Origin: Nitrospirota bacterium
Lineage (GTDB): Bacteria > Nitrospirota > Thermodesulfovibrionia > UBA6902
Length of the DNA stretch: 13,661 nucleotides
Reading direction: 5' to 3'
Assembly: GCA_015491705.1 (NCBI GenBank)
Contig: WFVK01000408.1
Coordinates: forward strand, 1 to 13,661
Below, piece after piece: positions 1-8,912 of this stretch; position 1 is the stretch's first letter; every line of letters starts with the position of its first letter. The notes under the pieces were generated by a model. The model worked only from the letters and a program-made list of their open reading frames with translations, did no database searches and was not told the origin of the DNA. The position numbers and the translations under genes are program-made.

Positions 1-532
1 CGCCCGGCAGCTCGATCACTATTTCATTGTCGGCCTGCCTGAGAATCGTCGGCTCTGCAACCCCGAACTGGTCCACCCTGTTCCTGACGGTCTCTAAGGC
101 CTGCTCGACTGCAAAATTCTTTATCCTGCCGACTTCTCTTTCATCGAGGCCGTAGATGATTTTTCCCCCGGAGCGGCTGCGTTCCCTGAGGTTGGGAAAA
201 AGCTTTGACACCCTGTCCGGAACCCTGTCGTCTTCAGTTGAAACCACGATGTCCGTGCCCTCTTTCCGGACCGCGGCCTTTATTTTTTCTTCCTTGAATG
301 TGTTGGCCAGGCTGGAAGCGATTCTTTCGAGGGTGATCTCCACCGCCCTGTCCCCCTCGACTTCATAGACAAGGTGCACGCCTCCCTGCAGGTCGAGACC
401 GAGGACAATGCCGTACTTCTGCAGCCACCCGGGCATTATCCGGTTCAGACTCGTGGATGGAAGGAAAAAGACTATCGAGAGTACGGTTGCAGCAACAATC
501 AGTGAAATACGCCAGAAAAACTTCTTGTTCAC
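1..532 (-). CDS. secD: Protein translocase subunit SecD, N-terminal part (runs off the left edge)
   Basis: SecD is an RND-type membrane protein that works with SecF and YajC at the SecYEG channel and uses the proton motive force to pull exported proteins through. About 177 codons are visible. The reading starts MNKKFFWRISLIVAAT (GTG start at 532-530) with one membrane segment at about residues 7-24. The SecD signature GLDLQGGVHLVYEV follows at about residues 41-55. Further on, ALETVRNRVDQFGVAEPTI and IVIELPG match the first periplasmic domain of SecD. The remaining transmembrane segments lie outside the window. A Shine-Dalgarno sequence AGGAGAA overlaps the last codons of yajC, and the start lies 7 bases after the yajC stop, so the two genes form one operon. 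Identity is very secure; the GTG start is the only good candidate. Confidence 0.95.
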   Translation of the reverse strand, partial: MNKKFFWRISLIVAATVLSIVFFLPSTSLNRIMPGWLQKYGIVLGLDLQGGVHLVYEVEGDRAVEITLERIASSLANTFKEEKIKAAVRKEGTDIVVSTEDDRVPDRVSKLFPNLRERSRSGGKIIYGLDEREVGRIKNFAVEQALETVRNRVDQFGVAEPTILRQADNEIVIELPG

Positions 533-539
533 AGAATTA

Positions 540-878
540 TTATTCTCCTGTCCTTAGGCCCGCAATGTAACTGCGGCCCACCTTTATCCTTACATCATCC
601 CTGATGCCGACCTTGAGGATGACCGTGTTGGCGTCTATATCCTCGATAAGACCGTATATGCCGCCTGTTGTGATCACCTTGTCGCCCTTCTTGAGGTTGT
701 CCAGCATCTGCCTGTGTTCTTTCGCCTTCTTGGACTGGGGCCGTATAAGAAGGAAATAGAATATTACAAAGATCAGTATTAAAGGCAGAAATGATGAGAG
801 CATGGCTCCCGGTCCATCAGGCGCGGCACCCCCGCCTCCCGGCGGCGCTCCCAGTGCATAAGCAATATCTGTAAACAT
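540..878 (-). CDS. yajC: Preprotein translocase subunit YajC
   Basis: This small single-span inner-membrane protein is an accessory part of the SecDF-YajC complex. The 112-residue product has a short glycine/proline/alanine-rich periplasmic N-terminus (residues 10-25) and one membrane segment (about 27-45). It then has the family hallmark IRPQSKKAKEHRQML (45-59) and the cytoplasmic motif LKKGDKVITTGGIYG (62-76). The start MFTDIAYAL at 878 is chosen because GGAGG lies 8-9 bases upstream and the length fits the family (about 110 aa). The frame stays open to 1058, but those 60 extra codons have no YajC character and cross the promoter region. yajC is the first gene of the visible yajC-secD operon. 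Confidence 0.95.
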   Translation of the reverse strand: MFTDIAYALGAPPGGGGAAPDGPGAMLSSFLPLILIFVIFYFLLIRPQSKKAKEHRQMLDNLKKGDKVITTGGIYGLIEDIDANTVILKVGIRDDVRIKVGRSYIAGLRTGE

Positions 879-923
879 TATTTGCATCCTCCATTCCGGT
901 TGATTTGCAATTAAAACCCTGAT

Positions 924-953
924 ACTATAACTTTTCAGAGTTTCTTTAATCAA
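924..953 (-). promoter_or_regulatory. Candidate sigma70-type promoter for yajC-secD
   Basis: Read on the minus strand, TTGATT (948-953) and TATAGT (924-929) are separated by 18 bases. They are close to the TTGACA and TATAAT consensus. The predicted transcript would start about 40 bases before the yajC ATG. This is based on pattern only. Confidence 0.45.
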
Positions 954-976
954 CCTTTCCGGTATTTTTCCCCGGC

Positions 977-1005
977 TTTCTAAAGAGGATGTTTTTCTGT
1001 ATAAT
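977..1005 (+). promoter_or_regulatory. Candidate promoter for the DUF4912 gene
   Basis: A perfect -10 hexamer TATAAT lies at 1000-1005, in AT-rich DNA about 76 bases before the GTG start at 1082. The matching -35 (TTTCTA at 977-982, 17-base spacer) is weak. It would fire divergently from the yajC promoter. This is based on pattern only. Confidence 0.35.
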
Positions 1006-1081
1006 TGATTATTACAAAACAGACGCTTACGCTCATTCCCCCTGGAAGATTTAAACAAGATTTAAACTGGAGAATTTAATA

Positions 1082-1678
1082 GTGAAGCAGAAAAATAAGA
1101 TAGATCCCGGAGGCGGTTCAACGCGTGGAGGGTCTTCGGAGGCCGGACAGCGGCACGGTGTAAAGGGCGTTCATGATGTGCCTGATTCCCTTGGTATTGA
1201 TACCATCGTTATTATGCCGGTCAATGCCGACAGGAGTTTCCTCTACTGGGAGATAACCCCGGCACGGATCAACGGCAAGCTCCGTGAATTAGATGCAGAC
1301 CCCGGCCGGTTCCAGTTGATGATAAAGGTCTTCGGCGCGGACAGCAGGAAGGAGCTTTTTTCATTTACCGTAAAAGACCGCACCGGACAGCAGTATATAG
1401 ATTATCATACCTCTTTTCAGCCCCTTACGGCTGAGATCGGAATATTGAATGAAGGCGTATTCACCGGCCTCCTGAGATCCAGAACATTTCCCGCGGTTTC
1501 TCCGGGTGTGCCGGAGACAGAAGACGATATGTGGATGCGCGGAATCAGAGATATGTATGAGATCGTGAGGGTCCCGCATAATAAAACGGGAAAAGCGGAT
1601 GAGATTTCCCGGCTTTACGAAGAAACAGCTTCACTGTCCGGTAAACCTTTGTCGAGTAAACCTGTTCAGTCACCTTAA
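1082..1678 (+). CDS. DUF4912 domain protein
   Basis: The 198-residue product has no signal peptide or membrane segment. Residues 1-35 are charged and glycine-rich, probably disordered. Residues about 38-140 match the DUF4912 family: DTIVIMPVNADRSFLYWEITP (split here as DTIVIMP, NADRSF and LYWEITP) is the characteristic entry to the domain, followed by a beta-rich stretch with FQLMIKVFG, IDYHTSF and LTAEIGIL. The function of DUF4912 is not established. Its fold and its repeated position next to alpha-glucan enzymes suggest a carbohydrate-related or regulatory role, which is inference. The GTG start has TGGAGAA 7 bases upstream. The next gene on this strand is the GH57 branching enzyme, about 165 bp downstream. 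The TAA stop lies inside an intergenic repeat element. Confidence 0.8.
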   Translation: MKQKNKIDPGGGSTRGGSSEAGQRHGVKGVHDVPDSLGIDTIVIMPVNADRSFLYWEITPARINGKLRELDADPGRFQLMIKVFGADSRKELFSFTVKDRTGQQYIDYHTSFQPLTAEIGILNEGVFTGLLRSRTFPAVSPGVPETEDDMWMRGIRDMYEIVRVPHNKTGKADEISRLYEETASLSGKPLSSKPVQSP

Positions 1679-1792
1679 TGTTGCACAGGCAGGCAGGAGA
1701 GCCTGCCCGTAAAATCCGGTTTAGGGTTCAGGGTTCAAGGGTTCTGGGGTTGCTCTCCCGCCCGAAGGCGATGGTTTTATTGCATTTGTAAG
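1673..1792 (+). repeat. Modular palindromic repeat, copy C (full-length form with G-rich insert)
   Basis: The left arm CCTTAATGTTGCA (1673-1685) is followed by a perfect hairpin GGCAGG-AGAG-CCTGCC (1692-1707). A G-rich array follows (GGG tracts at 1724, 1731, 1739 and 1746). CTCTCCCGCC comes next, and the right arm GGCGATGGTTTTATTGC ends in TGTAAG at 1792. The arms match the copies at 5381, 7656 and 8842. The TAA stop of the DUF4912 gene (1676-1678) lies inside the left arm. No T-run follows the hairpin, so it is not a typical terminator. Confidence 0.7.
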
Positions 1793-1844
1793 AGTCGTTT
1801 ATTATCGGCTGCACATGGATTCAATGGATTCAATGGAAGACAGG

Positions 1845-3449
1845 ATGATAAAAGGATACTGGATGCCGGTGCTCCATGCACACCTGCCCTTTGTAAAACA
1901 TCCTGAATACGATTATTTCCTGGAGGAACACTGGCTTTTTGAGGCTGTCTCGGAATCATATATTCCCCTGCTGATGAAAATGAAAAAAATGGCTGATGAA
2001 GATATTGATTTCAGGCTGACCGTATCAATATCCCCGCCGCTGCTTGAAATGCTTTCGGATGAATACCTCATGCAGCAGTACCTGAAATACCTGGACAGGC
2101 TTATGGAACTCTCGGAAAAGGAAATGCACAGGCTGAAAAACGACAGGGACTTCCGCCACCTTTCCGGTTTCTATTATGAGAGATTCAGCATGGTCAGGTC
2201 TTTTTTCATGGAGTTTTTAAGCGGCGATGTGCTTAACGGCTACAGATATTTCCGGGACGCAGGAAAGCTTGAAATCATAACGTCCTGCGCGACACACGGT
2301 TTCCTGCCGCTGCTCAGCGTCAATCCCAGGTCGGTGGAGGTCCAGATAGCCGTCGCCGTGGACTGTTATGCAAGGCATTTCGGCAGGCCGCCCGAGGGCA
2401 TGTGGCTGCCTGAATGCGCTTATTACAACGGCCTTGACAGCGTACTGAAGAAATACGGCCTGAAATTTTTCTTCCTTGATTCGCACGCCCTGATGAAAGG
2501 CGAGCCGTCCCCCCGGTATGCGGTCTATGCGCCTGTTTATACGATAAACGGCGTAGCGGCCTTCGGCAGGGACCCCCTGTCGTCCAAACAGGTATGGAGC
2601 GCGGACGAAGGCTATCCCGGCGATTTTGATTACCGAGATTTCTACAGGGATGCAGGATTTGATCATGACTTCGAGTACATCAGGCCCTACATCAGCCCTG
2701 ACGGCACGAGGGTGTTTACAGGCATCAAATATTACAGGATCACCGGCGATACGGACCGCAAGGAACCGTACAGGCCCGATGCGGCCTTGAGAAAATCCAT
2801 GGAGCATGCCGTCCATTTCCACTCCGAGAGGAAGAAACACATAGAGGCGCTGAGTGCGCTCATGGACAGGCCCCCCGTGATAGTATCCCCCTATGACGCC
2901 GAGCTCTTCGGCCACTGGTGGTTTGAAGGCCCGGACTTCCTTTACCATACATTCCGCGAAATCGGCAGGCACGGGCTGATCCGGAGCATCACCCCCACGG
3001 AATACCTCGCGTTATATCCCCGGAACCAGGTAATATCCCCCTCGCCTGCATCCTGGGGGGACAGGGGATATTACGATGCATGGCTTAACACGGAAAATGA
3101 CTGGATTTACCGCCACCTGCATCACATGGCCGCTACCATGGAGGAACTTGCCGGGAAATATTACAATGAGACCGGTTCCCTGAATAACCGGCTGCTGAAC
3201 CAGATGGCGAGGGAACTGCTGCTTGCGCAGAGCAGTGACTGGGCGTTTCTGATGACAACGAAGACCGCGCCGGAATATTCTGCGAAAAGGACTAAAGAAC
3301 ATATTTCGAACTTCAACAAACTGGTTGATGACCTTTTGTCAGACAACGCGGACACCGGGTTTCTCGAGGGGCTGGAGTACAGGGATTCAATCTTTGACGA
3401 CCTGGATTTCAGGGTTTACGCGGGCAGGTTTGACAGGAGCGGGTTTTAG
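1845..3449 (+). CDS. GH57 family 1,4-alpha-glucan branching enzyme (DUF1957 C-terminal domain)
   Basis: This cytosolic enzyme would cut alpha-1,4-glucan and re-attach the fragment by an alpha-1,6 bond in glycogen-type polymer synthesis. From the start used here the product is 534 aa, typical of the family. GH57 motifs are visible: [11 protein letters not shown] (11-21), the nucleophile region [10 protein letters not shown] with Glu190, and [15 protein letters not shown] with catalytic Asp351. The C-terminal [17 protein letters not shown] is typical of the helical DUF1957 part of GH57 branching enzymes. ATG 1845 is preferred because GGAAG lies 5 bases upstream and the family usually begins just before the HAHLPF motif. 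An in-frame ATG at 1815 would add MDSMDSMEDR, encoded by a tandem ATGGATTCA repeat without a clear ribosome site. The 3' end overlaps the oppositely oriented glgB by 63 bp. Exact activity (branching enzyme rather than another GH57 amylase) is inferred from motifs. Confidence 0.9.
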   Translation: MIKGYWMPVLHAHLPFVKHPEYDYFLEEHWLFEAVSESYIPLLMKMKKMADEDIDFRLTVSISPPLLEMLSDEYLMQQYLKYLDRLMELSEKEMHRLKNDRDFRHLSGFYYERFSMVRSFFMEFLSGDVLNGYRYFRDAGKLEIITSCATHGFLPLLSVNPRSVEVQIAVAVDCYARHFGRPPEGMWLPECAYYNGLDSVLKKYGLKFFFLDSHALMKGEPSPRYAVYAPVYTINGVAAFGRDPLSSKQVWSADEGYPGDFDYRDFYRDAGFDHDFEYIRPYISPDGTRVFTGIKYYRITGDTDRKEPYRPDAALRKSMEHAVHFHSERKKHIEALSALMDRPPVIVSPYDAELFGHWWFEGPDFLYHTFREIGRHGLIRSITPTEYLALYPRNQVISPSPASWGDRGYYDAWLNTENDWIYRHLHHMAATMEELAGKYYNETGSLNNRLLNQMARELLLAQSSDWAFLMTTKTAPEYSAKRTKEHISNFNKLVDDLLSDNADTGFLEGLEYRDSIFDDLDFRVYAGRFDRSGF

Positions 3450-5345
3450 AACCAGGAGGCCGAGGGGCGGAAGGTTCAGGCTTAGCATGTGGAAGTCGCC
3501 TTCCTTCTGCAGCGGTTCGGTACGCACCCCGCCGCAGTTGCCGACATTGCTTCCCCCGTACTGTCCGGCATCACTGTTAAGCACCTCCCTGTAAAAGCCC
3601 CCGCACGGCACCGCGATCCTGTAGCCTGTCCGGGGCACGGGGGTGAAGTTGAATACAAACACGAGAAAATCATCCGGGTCATTTGCCCGTCGTATGAAGG
3701 ATATGATGCTCTTTTCATAATCGCTGAGATCCACCCACTGAAAGCCCTCTTCGGAAAAATCAAGCTCATGCAGTGCGGCTTCATTACTGTAGAGACGGTT
3801 TAAATCCCTGACCCAGTTCTGTATCCCCCTGTGCGAGGGATATTCAAGGACATGCCATTCGAGCCCCTCGTCATGGTTCCACTCCTTCCACTGCGCAAAC
3901 TCTCCGCCCATGAACAGGAGCTTCTTGCCGGGATGGGCGTACATGTATCCGAATAAAAGCCGGAGGTTTGCGTTCTTCTGCCACTCATCCCCCGGCATCT
4001 TGCCTATAAGGGAGCCCTTGCCGTATACCACCTCGTCATGGGACAGGGGCAGGATGAAGTTTTCAGAAAATGCATACCAGATACTGAATGTAAGCCTGTT
4101 ATGATAATATTTCCTGTGCACGGGATCCTTTGACATGTAATCCAGTGTATCGTGCATCCATCCCATGTTCCACTTCATCCCGAAACCGAGACCGCCCACA
4201 TGGGTGGGTCTTGAGACCATGGGCCAGGCCGTTGACTCTTCGGCCATGGTCTGGACATCAGGGTGCGCTGCATAGACCGCTTCATTGAATCTTTTCAGAA
4301 AGCTTATCGCCTCGAGGTTCTCCTTGCCGCCGTATTCATTCGGTATCCATTCCCCGTCTTTTCTTGCATAGTCCAGGTAGAGCATGGATGCCACGGCATC
4401 CACCCTGATGCCGTCAATATGGTATTTGTCGAGCCAGAACAGGGCGCTGCTTATAAGAAAGTTCCTCACCTCGTTCCTGCCGTAATTGAAGATGAAACTG
4501 TGCCATTCAGGGTGGTAGCCCTTCCTGGGGTCTTCATGCTCATAGAGGCAGGAGCCGTCAAAATAGCAAAGGCCGTGCTCATCAGAAGGGAAGTGCGAGG
4601 GCACCCAGTCGATTATAACGCCGATACCGTTCCGGTGCAGGCAGTCGATCATGTACATAAAGTCCTGCGGGGTCCCGTATCTGGCCGTGGGCGCAAAATA
4701 GCCCACGGTCTGGTATCCCCATGAACCGTAAAACGGATGCTCGGTAACCGGCATGAGCTCGACATGTGTAAAGCCCATGTCTTTCACGTACTCCGCCAGA
4801 TAACGGCCCATTTCCCTGTAATTGAGAAACCCGTCACCTCCGCCCGGGGCGCGCCGCCATGAGCCGAGATGAACCTCGTATATTGAAAACGGTGCATCCA
4901 GCGCATTGCGCCTGCGCCTTTCCGCCATCCATGCAGCGTCGTTCCATTTGTATTCGAGGTCCCATACCCTGGAGGCGGTCTTCGGGGGGGCCTCCCAGTA
5001 AAAGGCGAACGGGTCGCCCTTGTCCACGCGGTAGTTGTTGTACGTGGACACTATGTGATACTTGTAGATGTCCCCCCTTTTTATCCCCTGGATAAAGCCC
5101 TCCCATATGCCGGAGCCGTCCCAGCGCGGCATCAGACGGTGGGATTCCTTGTTCCACCGGTTGAAATCCCCCATAACCGTTATCTCCCGGGCATTCGGGG
5201 CCCACAGGGCAAAATAGGCGCCCTCTTTTCCGTCAACCGTCATCAGGTGCGAGCCGAGCTTGTCGTAAAGCCTGAAGTGGTTGCCTTCCTTGAAGAGATA
5301 GATATCGTGATCCGTAAGCAGACTTACATCGTGTCTGACCGTCAT
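3387..5345 (-). CDS. glgB: GH13 1,4-alpha-glucan branching enzyme GlgB
   Basis: GlgB introduces alpha-1,6 branches into glycogen. The order is CBM48 ([18 protein letters not shown], about residues 44-61), a GH13 barrel, and an all-beta C-terminal domain. Numbering from the longer start, the catalytic residues are Asp322 in [15 protein letters not shown], Glu375 in TMAEESTAW and the transition-state Asp443 in [31 protein letters not shown] is also family-typical. Start 5345 (MTVRHDV) is preferred because AAGGA lies about 10 bases upstream. ATG 5363 (MKENTHM, six residues longer, 658 aa in all) has no clear ribosome site. The family normally ends near [10 protein letters not shown]; here a tail of about 18 residues rich in Pro, Val and Lys follows, and it is exactly the part that overlaps the convergent GH57 gene. 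No other glycogen genes (glgA, glgC, glgP) are in the window. Confidence 0.97.
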   Translation of the reverse strand: MTVRHDVSLLTDHDIYLFKEGNHFRLYDKLGSHLMTVDGKEGAYFALWAPNAREITVMGDFNRWNKESHRLMPRWDGSGIWEGFIQGIKRGDIYKYHIVSTYNNYRVDKGDPFAFYWEAPPKTASRVWDLEYKWNDAAWMAERRRRNALDAPFSIYEVHLGSWRRAPGGGDGFLNYREMGRYLAEYVKDMGFTHVELMPVTEHPFYGSWGYQTVGYFAPTARYGTPQDFMYMIDCLHRNGIGVIIDWVPSHFPSDEHGLCYFDGSCLYEHEDPRKGYHPEWHSFIFNYGRNEVRNFLISSALFWLDKYHIDGIRVDAVASMLYLDYARKDGEWIPNEYGGKENLEAISFLKRFNEAVYAAHPDVQTMAEESTAWPMVSRPTHVGGLGFGMKWNMGWMHDTLDYMSKDPVHRKYYHNRLTFSIWYAFSENFILPLSHDEVVYGKGSLIGKMPGDEWQKNANLRLLFGYMYAHPGKKLLFMGGEFAQWKEWNHDEGLEWHVLEYPSHRGIQNWVRDLNRLYSNEAALHELDFSEEGFQWVDLSDYEKSIISFIRRANDPDDFLVFVFNFTPVPRTGYRIAVPCGGFYREVLNSDAGQYGGSNVGNCGGVRTEPLQKEGDFHMLSLNLPPLGLLVLKPAPVKPARVNPEIQVVKD

Positions 5346-5380
5346 ATGCGTGTTTTCCTTCATTCTTGCGGTTAATTAAA

Positions 5381-5429
5381 CCTTACAGTTGCATAACACC
5401 ATCGCCCGCCGGTTTATGCAACGTTAAGG
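5381..5429 (-). repeat. Modular palindromic repeat, copy A (compact form)
   Basis: This 49-bp imperfect palindrome lies just upstream of glgB. Its ends are CCTTACAGTTGCATAA and TTATGCAACGTTAAGG, with a short core holding CCATCGCCCGCCGG. Read on the minus strand it matches copy B between cobU and cobT: left arm GTTGCATAAAC, then GGCGATGGT, then TTATGC. The internal GGCAGG hairpin of the full-length form is missing. It leaves a strong cruciform or stem-loop in the glgB leader. Confidence 0.7.
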
Positions 5430-5449
5430 TCAAGCAACCCTCTATTTAA

Positions 5450-5501
5450 TCCCCCTTAACCTAAGGGGGAAACCATATCTCCCCTCTTATGTTAAGAGGG
5501 G
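5450..5501. repeat. Pair of perfect C/G-rich hairpins (second repeat family)
   Basis: There are two adjacent stem-loops. TCCCCCTTA (5450-5458) pairs with TAAGGGGGA (5462-5470) around ACC. CCCCTCTTA (5481-5489) pairs with TAAGAGGGG (5493-5501) around TGT. The same kind of sequence returns at 13557-13611. They lie between the divergent glgB and gatA genes. Neither stem is followed by a T-run, so factor-independent termination is not supported. Confidence 0.7.
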
Positions 5502-5664
5502 CCGGGGGGAGTTATCCGATTAATTCCTTATTAACAGTATCAACAGTAGTATACCCCAACCCGGGCGATTTTAAAAACCGAGGCTTTCTTTCCGGCGGGG
5601 GAAAATTGTAAAATGTTCATTGACCTTTGGCCATGATTCTTACTATTCCGGAAATGGAGGAGCA
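5502..5664. other. Leader region of gatA, no gene seen
   Basis: This completes the gap of about 320 bp between glgB and gatA. It is mixed AT-rich and GC-rich DNA without an open frame of gene character. GGAGGA (5656-5661) is the gatA ribosome site. No convincing promoter pair and no cobalamin riboswitch core were found, although a promoter for the gatA-cob cluster must lie in or before this stretch. Confidence 0.4.
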
Positions 5665-7125
5665 GTGGAACTTTACAGGATGAACATCGACGAGGCGCGC
5701 TCGGCTGTCATCCGGGGTGAGATAAGCCCCGTGGAACTGGCCGGCTCGGTATTTGAAAGGATAGAGGCCGTGGAAGGAGAGATCGGCTCGTATGTCTCTG
5801 TCCGGAAGGACCTTGCACTGTCACAGGCAAGACAGGCTGAAGACGCTATCAGGGCCGGTGATACACGGGCGCTTCCCGGCATCCCCATTGCAGTAAAGGA
5901 CAATATATGCACGAGGGGGGTAAAAACCACCTGCTCATCAAGGATACTCGAAAACTTCATCCCGCCGTATGAGAGTACCGTGACACAGCGGCTTGCGGAA
6001 CAGGGGTATGTGCTGGCCGGCAAGACCAATCTCGATGAATTCGCCATGGGGTCATCCACGGAGAACTCATTTTTCGGACGCACAAAAAATCCCTGGGACC
6101 CCGGGAGGGTGCCGGGCGGTTCAAGCGGGGGCTCGGCAGCGGCAGTGGCCGCGGATGAATGCATTGCAGCCGTCGGCTCGGATACAGGCGGCTCCATCAG
6201 GCAGCCCGCTGCTTTCTGCGGGGTTGTGGGATTAAAGCCCACCTACGGAAGGGTCTCCAGGTATGGTCTTGTGGCATTTGCGTCATCTCTTGACCAGATA
6301 GGTCCGATTACGAAGACAGTGAAAGACTCGGCAATACTGATGAATGTCATCAGCGGGCATGACCCCCTTGATTCAACATCCGCCGCGGTGGATACACCTG
6401 ACTTCACCTCCGTCCTCGGCCGGGACATAAAGGGTATGAAACTCGGAGTCCCGAGGGAATATTTCATAGAGGGGCTGGACAGGGAGGTGGCCGCCGCCGT
6501 AAATGAGGCCGTAAAAAAACTTGAGACACTCGGGGCCGTTCCTGTTGAAATATCCCTGCCGCATACGGAATATGCAGTGGCGACCTATTACATACTTGCA
6601 ACTTCCGAGGCCTCATCCAACCTCGCCAGGTATGACGGTGTGAAGTACGGTCTCAGGGTGGACGGAGACGACCTGACCGACATGTATATGAAGACAAGGG
6701 ATGAAGGCTTCGGCGACGAGGTGAAGAGAAGGATAATACTCGGCACTTATGCCCTGTCATCCGGATACTATGAGGCCTACTACAGGAAGGCGCAGCAGGT
6801 AAGGACACTGATAAGGCGGGATTTCGAGAAGGCATTTGAGGAGGTTGATATGGTGGTGACGCCCACGACGCCCACCCCTGCATTCAGGGCCGGGGAAAAA
6901 ACAGCCGACCCCCTTCAGATGTACCTGTCCGATATTTTCACTATATCCGTAAATCTTGCCGGTGTGCCCGCCATATCAATCCCCTGCGGTTTCACATCCG
7001 CGGGCCTGCCTGTGGGACTGCAGATAATCGGAAGGCATTTTGACGAGGAATCCATATTCAGGGTTGCATACGCATATGAGCAGGCGACATCCTGGCACAG
7101 GATGAGGCCCGGCCTGCCGGAGTAA
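5665..7125 (+). CDS. gatA: Aspartyl/glutamyl-tRNA(Asn/Gln) amidotransferase subunit A
   Basis: GatA is the amidase subunit of GatCAB. It releases ammonia from glutamine to convert mischarged Glu-tRNA(Gln) or Asp-tRNA(Asn). The 486-aa product has the amidase signature with a complete Ser-cisSer-Lys triad: Lys78 in GIPIAVKDN, Ser153 in [11 protein letters not shown] and Ser177 in [33 protein letters not shown], written here as its halves [12 protein letters not shown] and [10 protein letters not shown], separates GatA from general amidases. GTG 5665 is chosen because the resulting [15 protein letters not shown] fits the family N-terminus and GGAGGA is just upstream; a TTG-initiated reading from 5620 adds 15 unlike residues. 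gatB and gatC are not in the window. The stop codon overlaps the cobU start (TAATG), which implies co-transcription with cobalamin genes. Confidence 0.96.
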   Translation: MELYRMNIDEARSAVIRGEISPVELAGSVFERIEAVEGEIGSYVSVRKDLALSQARQAEDAIRAGDTRALPGIPIAVKDNICTRGVKTTCSSRILENFIPPYESTVTQRLAEQGYVLAGKTNLDEFAMGSSTENSFFGRTKNPWDPGRVPGGSSGGSAAAVAADECIAAVGSDTGGSIRQPAAFCGVVGLKPTYGRVSRYGLVAFASSLDQIGPITKTVKDSAILMNVISGHDPLDSTSAAVDTPDFTSVLGRDIKGMKLGVPREYFIEGLDREVAAAVNEAVKKLETLGAVPVEISLPHTEYAVATYYILATSEASSNLARYDGVKYGLRVDGDDLTDMYMKTRDEGFGDEVKRRIILGTYALSSGYYEAYYRKAQQVRTLIRRDFEKAFEEVDMVVTPTTPTPAFRAGEKTADPLQMYLSDIFTISVNLAGVPAISIPCGFTSAGLPVGLQIIGRHFDEESIFRVAYAYEQATSWHRMRPGLPE

Positions 7126-7655
7126 TGAAGATTATTCTCGTTACGGGAGGAGCCAGGAGCGGCAAGAGCGCCTTTGCACTGAGAGAGGCCTCCGGGACAG
7201 CCGGACAGAAGGCGTACATTGCAACGGCAGAGGCCCTTGACAGCGAGATGAGAGCCCGTATCGAAGGACACAGGAGGGAAAGGGGCCCGGAATGGGATAC
7301 ATATGAAGAGCCGATGGACATTGCAGCCGTGCTGCGGGATATTAAAGACGGATACAGCGCCATTGTGCTTGACTGCCTGACGCTCTGGCTGTCCAATGTC
7401 ATGTCTGCAACAGAGGCGGTGGAAGACAGCATCCGGGAATTCACCGATGAATTGTGCAGATTAAGAAAAGGGGCAGGCGGCACGGGGGTGCCTCTTTTCA
7501 TTGTCTCCAATGAGGTGGGAATGGGCATTGTACCGGATAATGAAACGGCACGGAGATTCAGGGACCTCGCTGGCATTCTGAACCAGGAGGTTGCGGGGAT
7601 TGCCGATGCGGTTTACCTGGTGACATCCGGGATCCCGCTGAGAATAAAACCTTAA
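7125..7655 (+). CDS. cobU: Adenosylcobinamide kinase / adenosylcobinamide-phosphate guanylyltransferase
   Basis: CobU phosphorylates adenosylcobinamide and then transfers GMP to give AdoCbi-GDP, the activated half for nucleotide loop assembly. The 176-aa product has the P-loop GGARSGKS (8-15) at the extreme N-terminus. [10 protein letters not shown] follows, then IEGHRRERG, in which His49 fits the residue that is guanylylated in the family. [11 protein letters not shown] and [19 protein letters not shown] (split as NEVGMGIVP and [10 protein letters not shown]) are also characteristic. Length is as expected. The ATG overlaps the gatA stop by one base, with GGAG just before it, so translation is probably coupled. 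The 3' end runs straight into repeat copy B. Confidence 0.96.
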   Translation: MKIILVTGGARSGKSAFALREASGTAGQKAYIATAEALDSEMRARIEGHRRERGPEWDTYEEPMDIAAVLRDIKDGYSAIVLDCLTLWLSNVMSATEAVEDSIREFTDELCRLRKGAGGTGVPLFIVSNEVGMGIVPDNETARRFRDLAGILNQEVAGIADAVYLVTSGIPLRIKP

Positions 7656-7709
7656 CCTTGATGTTGCATAAACGGTCAGCGGAGGCGATGGTTTTATGCC
7701 GCTGCCAGG
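7656..7709 (+). repeat. Modular palindromic repeat, copy B (compact form)
   Basis: The left arm CCTTGATGTTGCATAAAC begins directly after the cobU stop codon. The right arm GGCGATGGTTTTATGC ends in CTGCCAGG at 7709. It matches copy A at 5381 in opposite orientation. The cobT frame remains open through it to an ATG at 7658, but this is not the likely start. Confidence 0.7.
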
Positions 7710-7738
7710 TAAAACAGACTGAAAGTGAGGGTAAGATT

Positions 7739-8827
7739 ATGAATCTGTATTCGATTTTGCAGAGCGTTACAAACACCAACGGCGCCTATGCCGAGGAGGC
7801 CCGGAAACGCCTGGACAGCCTTACAAAACCGCAGGGGAGCATGGGAAGGCTGGAGGAGTTTGCCAGGCGACTGGTTGCGATTACCGAGAACAGGATGCCG
7901 GTGCTTGACAAAAAGGTCATCTTTACCTTTGCAGGTGACCATGGCGTGGCTGATGAAGGGGTCTCCGCCTTTCCAAAGGAAGTGACCGCGCAGATGGTAT
8001 TGAATTTCATACACGGAGGCGCGGGCATTAATGTCCTTGCAAGGCATGCAGGCGCGGAGGTGGTCATAGTGGATATAGGCGTTGACCATGATTTCGGCGA
8101 CAGGCCGGCCTCCCTTTCATTCAGCAGGGGCGGTACAGGCACCTTTGTCTCGCGCAAGGTAGTCTCCGGCACGGGGAACATGCGCAGGGGGCCTGCAATG
8201 ACAAGACAGGAGGCTGAAAAGTGTATTGAGGTCGGGATAGAGCTTGCAGGCGAATATGCAAAGAAAGGCTGCCATATCTTCGGCACAGGGGATATGGGGA
8301 TCGCCAATACAACTCCGTCCAGCGCCATAACAGCCGTGGTTACGGGCAGGCCTGTGGAGGAGATTACGGGCCGGGGCACGGGCATAGACGACAGGGCATG
8401 GAATAATAAGATACAGGTCATCAGGGACTCGATCGAGGCCAACAGGCCCGACCCTTCGGACCCGATTGATGTGCTCTCAAAGATCGGGGGCGCGGAGATC
8501 GGCGGAATAGCAGGCCTCATCGTGGGTGCAGCGGCAAACAAGGTGCCGGTTGTAATCGACGGATTTATATCAGGAGCCGGCGCCCTGATAGCATACCTGC
8601 TTGAACCCAAAACAGTAGACTACATGTTTGCAGCCCACATGTCGCAGGAGACCGGCCATAAATCCGTGCTGAAGAAGCTCGGGCTCAGGCCCATACTCGA
8701 CCTCGACATGAGGCTCGGGGAAGGAACCGGCGCCGCCCTGTCCATGCTGCTTATAGAGGCCGGGCTCAGGATCTACAGGGAGATGGCCACGTTTGCCGAG
8801 GCTGAGGTAGCGGAGAGTCAGCAATAA
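7739..8827 (+). CDS. cobT: Nicotinate-nucleotide--dimethylbenzimidazole phosphoribosyltransferase
   Basis: CobT makes alpha-ribazole 5'-phosphate from nicotinate mononucleotide and a lower-ligand base such as dimethylbenzimidazole. The 362-aa product carries [18 protein letters not shown] (25-42), [16 protein letters not shown] (64-79), [16 protein letters not shown] (182-197), [12 protein letters not shown] (248-259) and SQETGHKS (302-309). Glu328 in [11 protein letters not shown] corresponds to the catalytic base of the family. Start ATG 7739 is chosen because GAGGG lies about 8 bases upstream and [10 protein letters not shown] fits the family. The 27 codons open upstream (from 7658) are repeat copy B read as protein. 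It is the third gene of the gatA-cob cluster. Confidence 0.96.
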   Translation: MNLYSILQSVTNTNGAYAEEARKRLDSLTKPQGSMGRLEEFARRLVAITENRMPVLDKKVIFTFAGDHGVADEGVSAFPKEVTAQMVLNFIHGGAGINVLARHAGAEVVIVDIGVDHDFGDRPASLSFSRGGTGTFVSRKVVSGTGNMRRGPAMTRQEAEKCIEVGIELAGEYAKKGCHIFGTGDMGIANTTPSSAITAVVTGRPVEEITGRGTGIDDRAWNNKIQVIRDSIEANRPDPSDPIDVLSKIGGAEIGGIAGLIVGAAANKVPVVIDGFISGAGALIAYLLEPKTVDYMFAAHMSQETGHKSVLKKLGLRPILDLDMRLGEGTGAALSMLLIEAGLRIYREMATFAEAEVAESQQ

Positions 8828-8841
8828 AAACCTGCCCCGGA

Positions 8842-8907
8842 ATCGCAGATAGAGCTTTTCCTGCAGGCTCTCCCGCCCGCCGGCGATAATTTGATGCCAC
8901 TGTAAGG
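8842..8907 (+). repeat. Modular palindromic repeat, copy D (right half), carrying the cobS ribosome site
   Basis: ATCGCAGATAGAGCTTTTCC at the left edge is almost identical to a stretch at 10418. GCAGGCTCTCCCGCC (hairpin in inverted orientation) follows, and the right arm GGCGATAATTTGATGCC ends in ACTGTAAGG at 8907. The terminal AAGG sits five bases before the cobS ATG and is its only good Shine-Dalgarno sequence. The left arm found in copies A-C is absent. Confidence 0.65.
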
Positions 8908-8912
8908 TGAAG

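Noticed and set aside
879..1058. N-terminal extension of YajC by 60 residues
   Set aside because: The extension is basic, unlike YajC, and covers the candidate promoter. GGAGG is placed for the ATG at 878.
1692..1707. Hairpin GGCAGG-AGAG-CCTGCC as a terminator of the DUF4912 gene
   Set aside because: No T-run follows, and the hairpin recurs in other contexts and in inverted orientation, so it fits a repeat better than a terminator.
2217..2972. Long minus-strand open frame of 251 codons inside the GH57 gene
   Set aside because: It is antisense to a gene with clear motifs, shows no recognisable domain, and is explained by the codon bias of the true gene.
7658..7738. N-terminal extension of CobT by 27 residues
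   Set aside because: These codons are the repeat element and spacer read in frame. A good ribosome site and the family N-terminus support the start at 7739.
8842..8912. Possible cobalamin riboswitch before cobS, because GCCACTGTAAGG resembles the conserved CCACTG part of that RNA
   Set aside because: The same sequence block appears before glgB (5381-5429, inverted) and in other copies unrelated to B12 genes, and the rest of the riboswitch core is missing in this short gap. It is better explained as the right arm of the repeat.
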